Shown here: piece by piece, positions 27,314 to 36,549 of the stretch | How positions within the stretch are numbered: position 1 is the first letter of the stretch | Layout: the number at the start of each line of letters is the position of its first letter | Assembly (NCBI GenBank): GCA_033344875.1 | Contig: JAWPMO010000001.1 | Span: 4,613,595-4,677,594 of the forward strand | DNA: 64,000 nt | DNA from: Ilumatobacteraceae bacterium | GTDB taxonomy: Bacteria > Actinomycetota > Acidimicrobiia > Acidimicrobiales > Ilumatobacteraceae | Direction of reading: 5' to 3' | Position numbers and translations under genes: made by a program | The notes under the pieces: model-generated | What the model saw: only the letters and a program-made list of their open reading frames with translations | The model's database searches: none | What the model was told of the DNA's origin: nothing

Positions 27314-28975
27314 GTGAACTTCACCCTGCCGGCAAAACTCGCCGCGCCGTCGGCCACGTGGGAGCGCGATGTCGACGTCGTCGTCCTCGGTTCGGGTGCG
27401 TCAGGACTCGCCGCAGCGTTGGCGATGCGCCCCGAACGGTCGGTGCTCGTGGTGACCAAGGACGTGCTCGCCGCCGGTTCGACCGCGTGGGCGCAGGGCG
27501 GCCTCGCGGCCGTGCTCCACCCCGACGACTCGATCGAGAACCATGTGCACGACACGCTGGTCGCCGGCGCCGGCCTGTGCGACGAGTCGGCCGTGCGCAC
27601 ACTCGCCGCCGAGGCCCCGGCTGCGATCCGGCAGCTGATCGAACTCGGTGCGCTGTTCGACCCCGACGAGTCGGGTGAGATGGCGCTCACCATGGAGGGA
27701 GGGCACTCCCATCGCCGGATCGTCCACGCCGGCGGCGATCAGTCGGGTGCCGAGGTGCAGCGAACGCTCGACTCGGCCGCGATCGAGGCCGGGGTCGAGA
27801 TCATGGAGCACACGTTCGCGCTCGACCTCTTGACGGCCCGCAACGGCCACGGCCGCCGTCAGGCGGCCGGTGTCCGCGTCGCCGAGCTCGACGCGACGGG
27901 CGCGGTCGAATCGGTCGGCGTGATCACCGCCAGGGCGGTCGTGATCGCCACCGGTGGGTACGGCCAGGTCTTCGCGTCGACCTCCAACCCGCCGGCGGTC
28001 ACCGGCGACGGGTTGGCGCTGGCGCTGCGTGCCGGCCTCGCCGCCCGCGACGTCGAGTTCGTGCAGTTCCATCCGTCGGTGTTGTGGGTCGGCCCCGACT
28101 CGCGCGGCCAGCAGGCCTTGGTCTCCGAAGCCGTGCGCGGTGAGGGAGCGATCCTCTACGACGGCCTCGGCCGCCGGGTGATGGCAGGCGTGCACCCGCT
28201 CGAAGACCTCGCGCCGCGCGACGTGGTGGCGTCGGCGATCAGCCGGCGGATGGCCGAGGCGCCCGGCGGCGTCGGCGACCACGTGTTCCTCGATGCCACG
28301 CACATGGGCGAGGAGTTCTACGAGCGGTTCCCGTCGATCACCGAGTCGTGCAAGGCGGCCGGCGTCGACCCGGCCCGAGACCGCATCCCCGTCGCTCCGG
28401 CCGCCCACTACGTGTGTGGTGGCATCCCGGCCGACCTCGACGGCAACACGGAGATGCCCGGCCTGTTCGCGATCGGCGAGGTCACCTGCACGGGTGTGCA
28501 CGGTGCCAACCGGCTCGCGTCCAACAGCGTGACCGAGGGCATCGTCGCCGGCACCCGGGTCGGGGCTTCGCTCAAGGCCTCGGTGCCCGAACCGGTCGAG
28601 CTCGCGCACGATGCCGGTCGGAGCTACGACGCGCCGCTGCGCAACCCTGCCCAGCGGGTCGAGCTGCGCTCGATCATGTCGAGCCACGTCGGCGTGCTGT
28701 GCACGCCGTGGGGTCTCGAGGGAGCGCTGCGTCAGTTGCAGGTGCTCGCCTCGACCGCGTCGGTGGGCGTCACCGGCTCGCGCGCCGCGTGGGAGGCCAC
28801 CAACATGCTCACCGTGGCCGCTGCGGTCACCTCGGCGGCGATGACCCGCACCGAGAGTCGGGGCTGTCACCGCCGCGACGACCACCCCGAGCCGCGTGCC
28901 GAGTGGCTGACGCATCTCGACGTGCGGATGACGATCGACGGCGACCTCGCGGTCACCGGCATCCCACACGTGTGA
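27314..28975 (+). CDS. nadB: L-aspartate oxidase
   Basis: A 553-residue FAD enzyme oxidising aspartate to iminoaspartate for NadA. It has the dinucleotide motif VVLGSGASGLAAALAM, AWAQGGLAAVLHPDDS, the histidine-bearing EGGHSHRRIVHAGGD, FVQFHPSVLW and HYVCGGIPADLDG followed by GEVTCTGVHGANRLASNS. The length is normal. GTG 27314 starts one base after the nadA stop, so the two genes are coupled. nadC follows after 21 bases. Confidence 0.97.
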   Translation: MNFTLPAKLAAPSATWERDVDVVVLGSGASGLAAALAMRPERSVLVVTKDVLAAGSTAWAQGGLAAVLHPDDSIENHVHDTLVAGAGLCDESAVRTLAAEAPAAIRQLIELGALFDPDESGEMALTMEGGHSHRRIVHAGGDQSGAEVQRTLDSAAIEAGVEIMEHTFALDLLTARNGHGRRQAAGVRVAELDATGAVESVGVITARAVVIATGGYGQVFASTSNPPAVTGDGLALALRAGLAARDVEFVQFHPSVLWVGPDSRGQQALVSEAVRGEGAILYDGLGRRVMAGVHPLEDLAPRDVVASAISRRMAEAPGGVGDHVFLDATHMGEEFYERFPSITESCKAAGVDPARDRIPVAPAAHYVCGGIPADLDGNTEMPGLFAIGEVTCTGVHGANRLASNSVTEGIVAGTRVGASLKASVPEPVELAHDAGRSYDAPLRNPAQRVELRSIMSSHVGVLCTPWGLEGALRQLQVLASTASVGVTGSRAAWEATNMLTVAAAVTSAAMTRTESRGCHRRDDHPEPRAEWLTHLDVRMTIDGDLAVTGIPHV

Positions 28976-28996
28976 ACGGGCCGGTACGTTGGCCCG

Positions 28997-29929
28997 ATGT
29001 TCGTGTTCCATCCCATCAGCGACGAGACCCGCCGGCGGCTGATCGACGCGGGGCTCGACCCCGATGCGGTCGCTGCGCTGGTCAGGGCCGCGGTGCAGGA
29101 AGACCTGATGGGCGGTGTCGACGTCACGTCGACCGCCACGATCGGGGCCGACCACCGCAGCGTCGCCACGTTCGGTGCCCGCGAGGCCGGTGTGATCGCC
29201 GGTCTCCCGGTGGCGGCCGCGACGATCGACGCGGTCTGCGGCGATGCGGCGAGCGATTTCGAGTACCTGGTGGCGGACGCGTCACGCGTCGAGGCCGGGC
29301 AGCGGGTCGCGAGGGTGACGGCGCCGACCCGTCTGCTGCTCACGGCCGAGCGGACGGCGCTCAACCTGCTCTGTCGCATGTCGGGCATCGCGTCGCTGAC
29401 GCGCGGGTGGGCCGATCAACTCGAGGGCACCACCGCCACGGTCCGCGACACGCGCAAGACGACGCCGGGGCTCCGAGCCCTCGAGAAGTACGCGGTGCGC
29501 TGCGGCGGGGGAGCCAACCACCGGTTCGGGCTCTCCGACATGGCGCTCGTCAAGGACAACCACGTCGCCGCGGCCGGTGGCGTCGCCGAGGCCTACGCGT
29601 CGGTCCGCGAGCTCGAGGCCACGATCCCGGTCGAGATCGAGGTCGACACCCTCGATGGTCTGGCCGAGGCGATCACCGCCGGCGCCGACATGGTCCTGAT
29701 CGACAACTTCGACACCGACCGGATGCGGGCGGCGGTGCGATATCGCGACGAGCACGCGCCCGAGGTGCTGCTCGAGGCCAGTGGCGGGCTCACGCTCGAG
29801 ACCGCACGGTCGGTCGGGGAGACCGGGGTGGATCTCATCGCCGTCGGCGAACTCACGCACTCGGCCCGGGTGCTCGATCTCGGACTCGACTTCGAGTCGG
29901 TCGACGAGGCATCCGCGACCGCTCGCTGA
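28997..29929 (+). CDS. nadC: Nicotinate-nucleotide pyrophosphorylase (carboxylating)
   Basis: A 310-residue quinolinate phosphoribosyltransferase. Signatures: QEDLMGGVDVTSTATIG, the phosphate/carboxylate-binding TVRDTRKTTPGLRALEK, YAVRCGGGANHRFGLSD and KDNHVAAAGG, then VEIEVDTLDGLAEAI. It completes de novo NAD synthesis by forming nicotinate mononucleotide from quinolinate and PRPP. It is the last gene of the operon and faces an FKBP gene on the other strand, eight bases away. Confidence 0.97.
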   Translation: MFVFHPISDETRRRLIDAGLDPDAVAALVRAAVQEDLMGGVDVTSTATIGADHRSVATFGAREAGVIAGLPVAAATIDAVCGDAASDFEYLVADASRVEAGQRVARVTAPTRLLLTAERTALNLLCRMSGIASLTRGWADQLEGTTATVRDTRKTTPGLRALEKYAVRCGGGANHRFGLSDMALVKDNHVAAAGGVAEAYASVRELEATIPVEIEVDTLDGLAEAITAGADMVLIDNFDTDRMRAAVRYRDEHAPEVLLEASGGLTLETARSVGETGVDLIAVGELTHSARVLDLGLDFESVDEASATAR

Positions 29930-29937
29930 CGGTGGGG

Positions 29938-30879
29938 TCAGTAGACGCCGACGACGTCGACGATCGCGATCAGATCGGTCCCCGCGGGGAGCCCCAGGCT
30001 CGCGTCGCCCTGCTCGCCGAACGCCTCCGACGGCGGCATCGCGATCGAGAGCCGTGAGCCGACCTCTGCGCCCTGCAGCCCTTGGAACAGCCCGGGGATC
30101 GTCTGACCCTCCTGGAGGATGATCTGGAAGGGGTCGGACCGTTCCCACGTGTTGAACAACACGACCTCGTTGTCGCCGCGGACCAGCAGGAGGTGCACGA
30201 CGACGGTGTCGCCGAGTTCGACCGTGGCACCGTCGCCGGGCGAGAGTTCGGTCACCGTGACCTCGGTGGCGCCCACCGACGGTTCGATCTGGAGGTCGAG
30301 GGGTGCATCGACGGCGGTGACGGGCGCGATCACCGCTCGGACCTCGACGATGAACGACAGCGCGTCGCCCGGTTCGATACCGCTGCTCTCGCCGCCGGGT
30401 GGCGTGTCGCCGTAGGCGAGATCCGCCGGCACGTCGAGCTTCACGAGGGAGCCGGCCTGTGTGCCGATCAGCCCGTCGTCCCACCCCTGGATGACGCCGC
30501 CACGCCCCAGGGGGAACTCTTGCGGAACACCACGCGAGTAGCTCTCGTCGAAGATCGCTCCGTCCTCGGCGCGGATGCCGATGTAGTCGACGATGAGCGA
30601 GTCGCCGTCTTGTGCGTTCCGGCCGGTGCCCGACCGGATCGTGTGCGTCACGAGCGCCGTCGGGGTCTCGCACGGCCGCACAGCCTGCGGGATGGCGCCG
30701 ACTTCGTAGTCGGCGGGGTCGGGGGCGTCTTCACACCCCTCGGCGGGCAACAGCGGGCTGTTCACGATCGACGTCGGGACGACGACAGGGGCGGTGGTGT
30801 CGGCCGCCGGCGTTGCGTCGTCGTCGCCGCCCCCACACGCAGCGAGGACGACGAGGAGGGCTGGAACGGTGGGCCGCAT
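29938..30879 (-). CDS. Exported FKBP-type peptidyl-prolyl isomerase lipoprotein with two FKBP domains
   Basis: A 313-residue protein with a short lipoprotein signal, LLVVLAAC with the lipidated Cys at residue 15. The first FKBP domain (about 75-190) has DGDSLIVDYIGI, FDESYSRG, GVIQGWDDGLIGTQAGS and VPADLAYGD, close to active FKBPs. The second (about 205-313) retains GLFQGLQGAEVGSRLSIAMPP and EAFGEQG, but its early strands are diverged; it probably lacks full catalytic residues. It likely assists folding of exported proteins. ATG 30879 was chosen by the signal peptide. Confidence 0.85.
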   Translation of the reverse strand: MRPTVPALLVVLAACGGGDDDATPAADTTAPVVVPTSIVNSPLLPAEGCEDAPDPADYEVGAIPQAVRPCETPTALVTHTIRSGTGRNAQDGDSLIVDYIGIRAEDGAIFDESYSRGVPQEFPLGRGGVIQGWDDGLIGTQAGSLVKLDVPADLAYGDTPPGGESSGIEPGDALSFIVEVRAVIAPVTAVDAPLDLQIEPSVGATEVTVTELSPGDGATVELGDTVVVHLLLVRGDNEVVLFNTWERSDPFQIILQEGQTIPGLFQGLQGAEVGSRLSIAMPPSEAFGEQGDASLGLPAGTDLIAIVDVVGVY

Positions 30880-30898
30880 GGTGGGCGACGCTACCGGC

Positions 30899-32272
30899 TC
30901 AGGGTCGCGGGTTGGCGGCGAGCCAGGCCGCCTCGGCGACACCGATGTCGGTCGACGGCGTGGCTCGCATGAACGGCCAGAGCTCTTCGGCGATCCGCCG
31001 ATAGTTGCCCGTGGCGCCGAGCTCGCCGAGCAGCGCATACAGCCCGAGGTTGATGCGCTGGATGAACACGAACGCCCGCGGCACGGTCGCGTACTGCGAG
31101 ATCGGGCTCGTGCGGTCGAACGTGTGCCGCACGATGCTGCTGGCGTACTCGCCCGTCCAGGTCATCTCCCGGTCTTCGGCGACCGGTTCGTAGAAGCGGC
31201 GGAAGTACTCGCCAACCTCGTCGGTGGGGACGGGTGCGCCGGGCGCGAGCATGCCTGCCCGCTCGAGGATGGAGCGGAACTCGGCCGCGTCGTCGTCGAC
31301 CGCTGCGGCCTCGACCATCGATGCGAAGGTCCGCATCTCGTCGGGTGTGAAGTGCTTGACCAGGCCGAAGTCGAGGAACGTGACCCGCCCGTCGCCGTGG
31401 AACAGGTAGTTGCCCGGGTGCGGATCGCCGTTGAAGGCCCGCATCAGGTAGAGGCTGCGGAACACGAACCGGAAGATGGTCTCGGCCGCCAGGTCTCGTT
31501 CGCGCTGCTCCCAGGTGAGGAGTTCGTCCCAGGTGGCGCCGACGACGAGTTCGGAGGTCAGTACCCGGCCGGTGGAGTAGTCCGGCACGACGTCGGGCAC
31601 GTGGATGAACGGATGGTCTCGGTAGTAGTCGGCGAACTCGGCCTGGTTGCGGGCTTCGAGCCGGTAGTCGAGTTCTTCGACGAGCCGTTCCTTGATCTCA
31701 GCGACCATCTCGTCGGGGTCGAGACCGCCGAAGCCCTGCTTGAGCATCGTGCCGAGCATGCCGGCGTTCTTCAGGTCGGCCGTGATCGCCTCGTCGACAC
31801 CCGGGTACTGCACCTTGACCGCGACCGGGATCTCGTCGCCGGTGTCGGGGTGGAGGGCGATCGCCCGGTGGACTTGGCCGATCGACGCGGCGGCGATCGG
31901 GATCGGGTCCCACTCGACGAAGACATCGTCGGGACGCCCACCGAGTTCACGCTCGACCACCTGTGCCGCGAGTTCGCTCGACATGGGTGGCGCCTCGGAC
32001 CGCAGCTGGGCCAGCGCCAGACGCATCGGCTCGGGCAGGCCTTCGTCGAGGTAGCTCGCCATCTGGCCGAGCTTCATCAGCGCGCCCTTCATCTGGCCCA
32101 GTTCCGCGGCGACCGCCTCGGCGGTCTTCATCTCGCGGGCCGAGTCGAGCTCGACCCGGCGCTCGGTCGACGCGAACACCTTCCGTGCGGCCGTCGATGC
32201 GTAGTTGCCGCCGACCTTGGCGCCCAGCTTGGCGACCTTGGCGGAACGCCCCGCCCACGACTTGCGCATCAT
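30899..32272 (-). CDS. AarF/ABC1-family kinase-like protein
   Basis: A 457-residue second member of this family, with a different architecture from that at 19623-21221. Motifs: GALMKLGQMASYLDEGLPEP (K-x-G-Q with the following Q), PIAAASIGQVHRAI (Ala-rich loop), PVAVKVQYPGVDEAI (catalytic Lys), FNGDPHPGNYLFHGDG and VTFLDFGLVKH. It lies 19 bases upstream of the FKBP lipoprotein gene on the same strand, so the two are likely co-transcribed. Probable role in lipid or quinone biology, inferred from the family. Confidence 0.88.
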   Translation of the reverse strand: MMRKSWAGRSAKVAKLGAKVGGNYASTAARKVFASTERRVELDSAREMKTAEAVAAELGQMKGALMKLGQMASYLDEGLPEPMRLALAQLRSEAPPMSSELAAQVVERELGGRPDDVFVEWDPIPIAAASIGQVHRAIALHPDTGDEIPVAVKVQYPGVDEAITADLKNAGMLGTMLKQGFGGLDPDEMVAEIKERLVEELDYRLEARNQAEFADYYRDHPFIHVPDVVPDYSTGRVLTSELVVGATWDELLTWEQRERDLAAETIFRFVFRSLYLMRAFNGDPHPGNYLFHGDGRVTFLDFGLVKHFTPDEMRTFASMVEAAAVDDDAAEFRSILERAGMLAPGAPVPTDEVGEYFRRFYEPVAEDREMTWTGEYASSIVRHTFDRTSPISQYATVPRAFVFIQRINLGLYALLGELGATGNYRRIAEELWPFMRATPSTDIGVAEAAWLAANPRP

Positions 32273-32353
32273 CGGGCCAAGGCTACGACGCTCGAGCGGG
32301 GTAGCTCCGCCCGAGCCGTCGACCCGTTTCGTCTTCCCGCGTCAGCGGGACCG

Positions 32354-32391
32354 TCACGCCGGGATGCCGTCGTGCGGGCATCCCGGCGTGA
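32354..32391 (-). terminator. Strong hairpin terminator downstream of the secreted repeat protein
   Basis: TCACGCCGGGATGCC (32354-32368) and GGCATCCCGGCGTGA (32377-32391) form a perfect 15-bp stem with an 8-base loop. There is no T tract, as is common for hairpin terminators in GC-rich actinobacteria. It follows the minus-strand gene ending at 32411. Confidence 0.65.
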
Positions 32392-32410
32392 GAGCTGCGT
32401 GCGGCCGTCG

Positions 32411-33511
32411 TCAGTCGACGGACCCTGCCTCGGCCAACCCGTCGGCACCGAACGGGAGGACGATCAACCCGGCCGGCTTGTACGAGGTCGCGAAGAACGT
32501 GGCCGAGATCTGGATGTCATCGAAGCGAGCCGTGCCAGAAATCAGATCACACACGAGGTTGATCGGCTGACCGGTGCTGAACAGCAGCGGGTTGTCGGCC
32601 AGGTCGATCTCCATCACCCGGTGCGCCGAGAACTCCGTGTACCGGCTGATGGTGGCAGCGCCGCGTTCATCGAGGATGAACCAGGGCTCCGAGGTGTTGA
32701 TGGCGCCGATCGAGCCCTTCTGGAGCTGGCACCACACCTCGTCCTCCGCACCTTCGTTCTCGTTGCGCCACATGCCCGTGACTTCGATCGAGACGTAGCC
32801 GTCCGACGGTACCCGGATCGCCGTCGCGGCGATCGAACCCGGCTCCGAGGTGGCCGCCACCGATGTGGACTGGTAGTCGAACGCGATGCCCGGCTCGTTG
32901 GAGGTGTCGGCGTTGCTGACGGTGCCGTTGTCGATGTCGTCACCGGTCACGGTCTCGTCTTCGATGTCGGCCCCGGTCAGCGACCCGTCGACGATGTCGG
33001 CGCCCGTGTGCTCGTGGTCGTCGAAGACGCCCACCACGTCGATGATGACGTTGACGGTGCCGGCGAGGTTGTAGATCGAGAACTCGCCCCCACCGTTCAG
33101 GTCGACGTTGACGGCATTCGGGGTCGGGCCCTGGCCCGGCAGCGGGTTGAGGTGCGAGGCGACCGGTAGTGAGGCGCCGGCCGGGAACAACGACACGAAG
33201 GTCGGTGCCGAGGCATCGAGTGCGGTCACGTTGAGGCTGAGTGCCGTGGTGCCGTTCGGCAGGTTGCAGTTGCCGACGGAGCCCTGGCCGTCGAGGGTGT
33301 AGGTCTCGTCGGCACCCAGTGGGGTGCCGCGCGAGCCGACCTGGAAGTCTGTTCTGGTGTCGGCGAGACGGCATGGCTCGATCGGAATGTAGATCGGCAT
33401 CTCACCCGATGAGGTGGTGGCGTGGGTGATACCGATGCCGCCGGCACCGAGTGTGACGGCAACGGCGGCCCCCACCGCTGCCCACTTGCTCCTGAGTCGA
33501 TTGACGTTCAT
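32411..33511 (-). CDS. Secreted protein with PCRLADTR-type domain and pentapeptide-like linker
   Basis: A 366-residue exported protein, with a Sec signal ending near GIGITHA. The first domain (about 38-165) starts IYIPIEPCRLADTRTDFQVG and includes TALSLNVTALDASAPTFVSL and GTVNVIIDVVGVF, a beta-rich unit seen in many secreted actinobacterial proteins with no assigned role. The linker (about 172-205) repeats GADIVDGSLTGADIEDETVT, five-residue-like repeats. The C-terminal domain has YVSIEVTGMWRNENEGAEDE. Good ribosome-binding site (AAGGGAAG) before ATG 33511. A terminator follows. Confidence 0.7.
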   Translation of the reverse strand: MNVNRLRSKWAAVGAAVAVTLGAGGIGITHATTSSGEMPIYIPIEPCRLADTRTDFQVGSRGTPLGADETYTLDGQGSVGNCNLPNGTTALSLNVTALDASAPTFVSLFPAGASLPVASHLNPLPGQGPTPNAVNVDLNGGGEFSIYNLAGTVNVIIDVVGVFDDHEHTGADIVDGSLTGADIEDETVTGDDIDNGTVSNADTSNEPGIAFDYQSTSVAATSEPGSIAATAIRVPSDGYVSIEVTGMWRNENEGAEDEVWCQLQKGSIGAINTSEPWFILDERGAATISRYTEFSAHRVMEIDLADNPLLFSTGQPINLVCDLISGTARFDDIQISATFFATSYKPAGLIVLPFGADGLAEAGSVD

Positions 33512-33636
33512 GATGCTTCCCTTCGCGTGTTGCGTGTGCGACAGCCAGCGTTGCACACCGCATGCGGGGGAAGCGGTTATTAAATCCGGTGCGAAGGATG
33601 AGTGACCCGCACGCGCCGTTGACCACGAAACGCTCT

Positions 33637-33656
33637 TCCAGGCACAACCCGTGATC
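33637..33656. repeat. Lone copy of the 19605-19624 palindrome arm
   Basis: TCCAGGCACAACCCGTGATC matches 19605-19624 at 19 of 20 bases. As at the first site it lies just beyond the stop codon of a minus-strand gene (here the hydrolase ending at 33686). No inverted partner arm was found within about 150 bases, so this is a half or decayed element. Confidence 0.55.
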
Positions 33657-33685
33657 CGGGAGACGGGGCTTCGGGGGACCGGCTC

Positions 33686-34570
33686 TCAGTGGCCCGCCCG
33701 CGTCGTCGCCGAGTCGACGGCCCGCATGAGCTGTGGGACGAAACGTTTCGCGTTGGCGACGACCGCGTCGTGGCCGCCCTCGACCCGGAACGCCTCGGCG
33801 CCGGGGATCCAGTCGAACAGCTTGACCTGCCGCCGCAGCGGCACCACGGGGTCGTCCATCGTGATGACGACCGAGGTCGGCACGTCGATGTCACCGATCC
33901 AGTCGGACGACGAGAACTCGCCGATCGCCCTACCGGCCTCGAGGATCGCCTTCCAGTCGTGCTCGGCGACCTGCTCGGTCGCCCACGTTCCCCAGGTGTC
34001 GGTCTTGCGTTGGAGGTACACCTGGTCGGTGATCCAGTCGCGGGCCTGCACGGGCGTGAAGCGTGCGAGCGCGGCGAGACCGGTGAGTCCGATGAACGAC
34101 AGTCGCTCAGGACGCTTGCCGGCGAAGTACGGGGTCGTCGCGCACAGCACGAGTGCATCGACGCGGTCGCGATGGCGCTGCCAGGTCAGCTGGGCCACCG
34201 GGCCGCCCATCGAATAGCCGACCGGGACGAACGTGTCGATGCCGAGCGCATCCGCGACCGCGGCGACGTCGTCGGCGCAGTCCTCGAGCCGGAAGGGACG
34301 GCGGCTGCGGATGCCGCGGCCGTGGCCACGGTGATCGAAGGCGACGACGCGGTAGCGCTCGCTCAGAGCTGCGTAGCAGGTGAACCAGTTGATGTCGGCC
34401 GTGGCCGTCCATCCGTGCAGTAGCACCACCGTGGGTGCGCCGGGAGGGCCGGCGAGGTCGCGGACGAACAGCGACCCCCGTTCACCCAGGTCGAGCTCCT
34501 GGCCGGGCGGGAGGTCCGGCGTGTGGGATGAGCCCGACGCGAAGGTGAGGTCACGGTCGGTCGAGGTCAG
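33686..34570 (-). CDS. Alpha/beta-fold hydrolase with probable CTG start
   Basis: A 294-residue alpha/beta hydrolase. It shows TVVLLHGWTATADINWF (oxyanion region), VVAFDHRGHGRG, the nucleophile elbow VGYSMGGPVAQ, DDPVVP for the Asp and GGHDAV for the His. Substrate unknown. The frame upstream of GTG 34429 carries a normal N terminus (LPPGQELDLGERGSLFVRD), but contains no ATG, GTG or TTG for at least 270 bases. CTG 34568-34570 overlaps the greA stop as CTGA and is taken as the start. A start at GTG 34429 would cut into the first strand. Confidence 0.8.
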   Translation of the reverse strand: MTSTDRDLTFASGSSHTPDLPPGQELDLGERGSLFVRDLAGPPGAPTVVLLHGWTATADINWFTCYAALSERYRVVAFDHRGHGRGIRSRRPFRLEDCADDVAAVADALGIDTFVPVGYSMGGPVAQLTWQRHRDRVDALVLCATTPYFAGKRPERLSFIGLTGLAALARFTPVQARDWITDQVYLQRKTDTWGTWATEQVAEHDWKAILEAGRAIGEFSSSDWIGDIDVPTSVVITMDDPVVPLRRQVKLFDWIPGAEAFRVEGGHDAVVANAKRFVPQLMRAVDSATTRAGH

Positions 34571-35016
34571 ACGGACTCCACTTTCAACACCTTGACGGTG
34601 AGCGCGCCGTTGGGGGCGTCGTACGAGACGGTGTCGCCCTCGGACGCCGTCTGGAGCGCGGCGCCGAGCGGGCTCGCCGGGCTGATCACATCGGCTCCGT
34701 CGACCTGCTCTTCCATGTTGCCGATGACGTACCGCTCCGCCATGTCGTCGGAGTCGCCGTCGTACACGATCGTGTACACGCTCTGGTCTTCGACGATCTC
34801 ACAGTTCTCCAGCATGTGTTCGAGCTGACGAATGCGGCCCTCCATGTGGCCCTGTTCGTCTTTGGCGGCGTGGTAGCCGGCGTTCTCCTTGAGATCGCCT
34901 TCTTCCCGGGCCCGTTCGATCTTGTCGGCCACCTCGATCCGGCCACGTGTGGTCAGGTCGTGGAATTCCGCCTGGAGCCGGTCGTAGGCGTCGCGTGAGA
35001 ACTTCTGAGTCGCCAT
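34567..35016 (-). CDS. greA: Transcription elongation factor GreA
   Basis: A 149-residue Gre factor that stimulates cleavage of backtracked RNA by RNA polymerase. The N-terminal coiled coil carries the tip acidic residues in AREEGDLKENAGYHAAKDEQ, and the C-terminal domain has ISPASPLGAALQTASEGDTV. The coiled coil and its DLKENAGY signature are complete. The stop overlaps the likely start of the hydrolase gene, implying a two-gene operon. Confidence 0.94.
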   Translation of the reverse strand: MATQKFSRDAYDRLQAEFHDLTTRGRIEVADKIERAREEGDLKENAGYHAAKDEQGHMEGRIRQLEHMLENCEIVEDQSVYTIVYDGDSDDMAERYVIGNMEEQVDGADVISPASPLGAALQTASEGDTVSYDAPNGALTVKVLKVESV

Positions 35017-35075
35017 AGGCGGGCCAGCTTACCGAAGGGCCTCGACGGTCGAACGTTGCTGGACGCCGTCGCCGG

Positions 35076-35453
35076 TCAGTCGTAGCTGCGGATCTCGACG
35101 GTGTTGCCGTCGGGGTCGGTGACGTAGATCGACCACCCGTCGCCGCGGGCCCCGTACCGTCGATCGGGTCCGTCGACGACCGTGAACCGATCGTCGTCGG
35201 CGATGGCGTCGACGTCGGTCCTCCGCGCGACGAGACAGAAGTGGTTCAGGCTGCCCGCCGGTGCGACCTCGTCGGCGGCGAACAGATCGATGATGCAGCC
35301 GGGGCTCACCCGAACGGAAGGGAACGGTGCCTCTCCCCGTCGCCATTCGTCGACGCGGACGCCGTCGAGCCCCAAGAGGCCGGTGTACCAGGCGAGCGAA
35401 CGCTCGACATCGGAGACGTTCAGCACCAAGTGATCCAACTCGTGAATCTCCAC
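35076..35453 (-). CDS. VOC-family (glyoxalase/bleomycin resistance fold) protein
   Basis: A 125-residue single VOC-domain protein. It begins IHELDHLVLNVSDVERSLAW and ends YVTDPDGNTVEIRSY, with paired beta-alpha-beta-beta-beta units. His (LDHLV), His (NHFCLV) and Glu (VEIRS) are placed as metal ligands. Members include glyoxalases, dioxygenases and antibiotic-binding proteins; the substrate cannot be deduced. It is divergent from leuB with a 43-bp gap. Confidence 0.82.
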   Translation of the reverse strand: MEIHELDHLVLNVSDVERSLAWYTGLLGLDGVRVDEWRRGEAPFPSVRVSPGCIIDLFAADEVAPAGSLNHFCLVARRTDVDAIADDDRFTVVDGPDRRYGARGDGWSIYVTDPDGNTVEIRSYD

Positions 35454-35496
35454 GGCCTGTGACCGTAGCCCCGTGAGGCTCTAGATTCGACGGACT

Positions 35497-36489
35497 ATGG
35501 CACACAAGATCGCAGTCATCGGAGGAGACGGAATCGGCCCGGAGGTGACGGCCGAGGCACTCAAGGTGATGGAGGCCGCCGGCGTCGACCTCGACACCAC
35601 CGATTTCGACCTCGGCGGAGCCCGGTACCTCCGCGACGGCGAGATCCTCAGCGACGCCACGCTGGCCGAACTCCGGGGCTTCGACGCGATCCTGCTCGGC
35701 GCGGTCGGAACACCCGACGTGCCGCCCGGCGTGATCGAGCGCGGGTTGCTCCTCAAGATGCGCTTCGAACTCGACCTGTACGTGAACCAGCGGCCGTTCC
35801 AGGGCACCGCTCCCGGCCACGACCGACCCCACGACTTCGTGGTGATCCGCGAGAACACCGAGGGCCCCTACGTCGGCGAAGGTGGCGTGCTGCGCAAGGG
35901 CACACCGAACGAGGTCGCGACCCAGGGTTCGGTCAACACCCGGATGGGCGTCGAACGGTGCGTCCGCTACGCCTTCGAACTCGCTCAGACCCGCGAGCGC
36001 AAGCACGTCACGCTGGTGCACAAGACGAACGTGCTGACCTTCGCCGGTGATCTCTGGGAGCGCACGTTCAACCAGGTGGCGGCCGAGTACCCCGACACCG
36101 AGACTGCGTACAACCACGTCGACGCGGCCTGCATCTACTTCGTGCAGGATCCGCACCGCTACGACGTGGTGGTGACCGACAACCTGTTCGGCGACATCCT
36201 GACCGACCTCGGCGGCGCGGTCAGCGGGGGCATCGGTCTCGCGTCGTCGGCCAATCTCAACCCGGCCCGCACCGGCCCATCGATGTTCGAGCCGGTGCAC
36301 GGATCGGCGCCCGACATCGCCGGGCAGAACAAGGCGAACCCGACCGCGGCCGTGCTGTCGGCCGCGCTCATGCTCGACTTCCTCGGGGAGAGCGACGCGG
36401 CCGATCGGATTCGTGCCGCCTGCGACGACGCAGGTACCGGGAGTACCACGTCCGTGGGTGACACCATCGCCGCCCGAGTGCGAGACTGA
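35497..36489 (+). CDS. leuB: 3-isopropylmalate dehydrogenase
   Basis: A 330-residue beta-decarboxylating dehydrogenase. It begins [20 protein letters not shown], and has [43 protein letters not shown] and the metal/cofactor segments [15 protein letters not shown] and [13 protein letters not shown]. It oxidises 3-isopropylmalate in leucine synthesis; the same class of enzyme oxidises 3-methylmalate in the citramalate route to isoleucine. Next to ilvE and 10 kb from the citramalate synthase gene. Confidence 0.93.
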   Translation: MAHKIAVIGGDGIGPEVTAEALKVMEAAGVDLDTTDFDLGGARYLRDGEILSDATLAELRGFDAILLGAVGTPDVPPGVIERGLLLKMRFELDLYVNQRPFQGTAPGHDRPHDFVVIRENTEGPYVGEGGVLRKGTPNEVATQGSVNTRMGVERCVRYAFELAQTRERKHVTLVHKTNVLTFAGDLWERTFNQVAAEYPDTETAYNHVDAACIYFVQDPHRYDVVVTDNLFGDILTDLGGAVSGGIGLASSANLNPARTGPSMFEPVHGSAPDIAGQNKANPTAAVLSAALMLDFLGESDAADRIRAACDDAGTGSTTSVGDTIAARVRD

Positions 36490-36549
36490 AACCGGTCGCA
36501 CCGCCGCTGCGGGCGACGCCACCACCTGCTTCATCAGTAAGGACACACG

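Noticed and set aside
30794-33169. A 791-codon plus-strand open frame over the AarF kinase and secreted protein genes
   Set aside because: Antisense shadow; the minus-strand genes have full motifs and ribosome-binding sites.
33686-34429. GTG 34429 as start of the hydrolase gene
   Set aside because: It would delete the family N terminus and begin inside the first beta strand; the upstream frame is coding and reaches CTG 34570.
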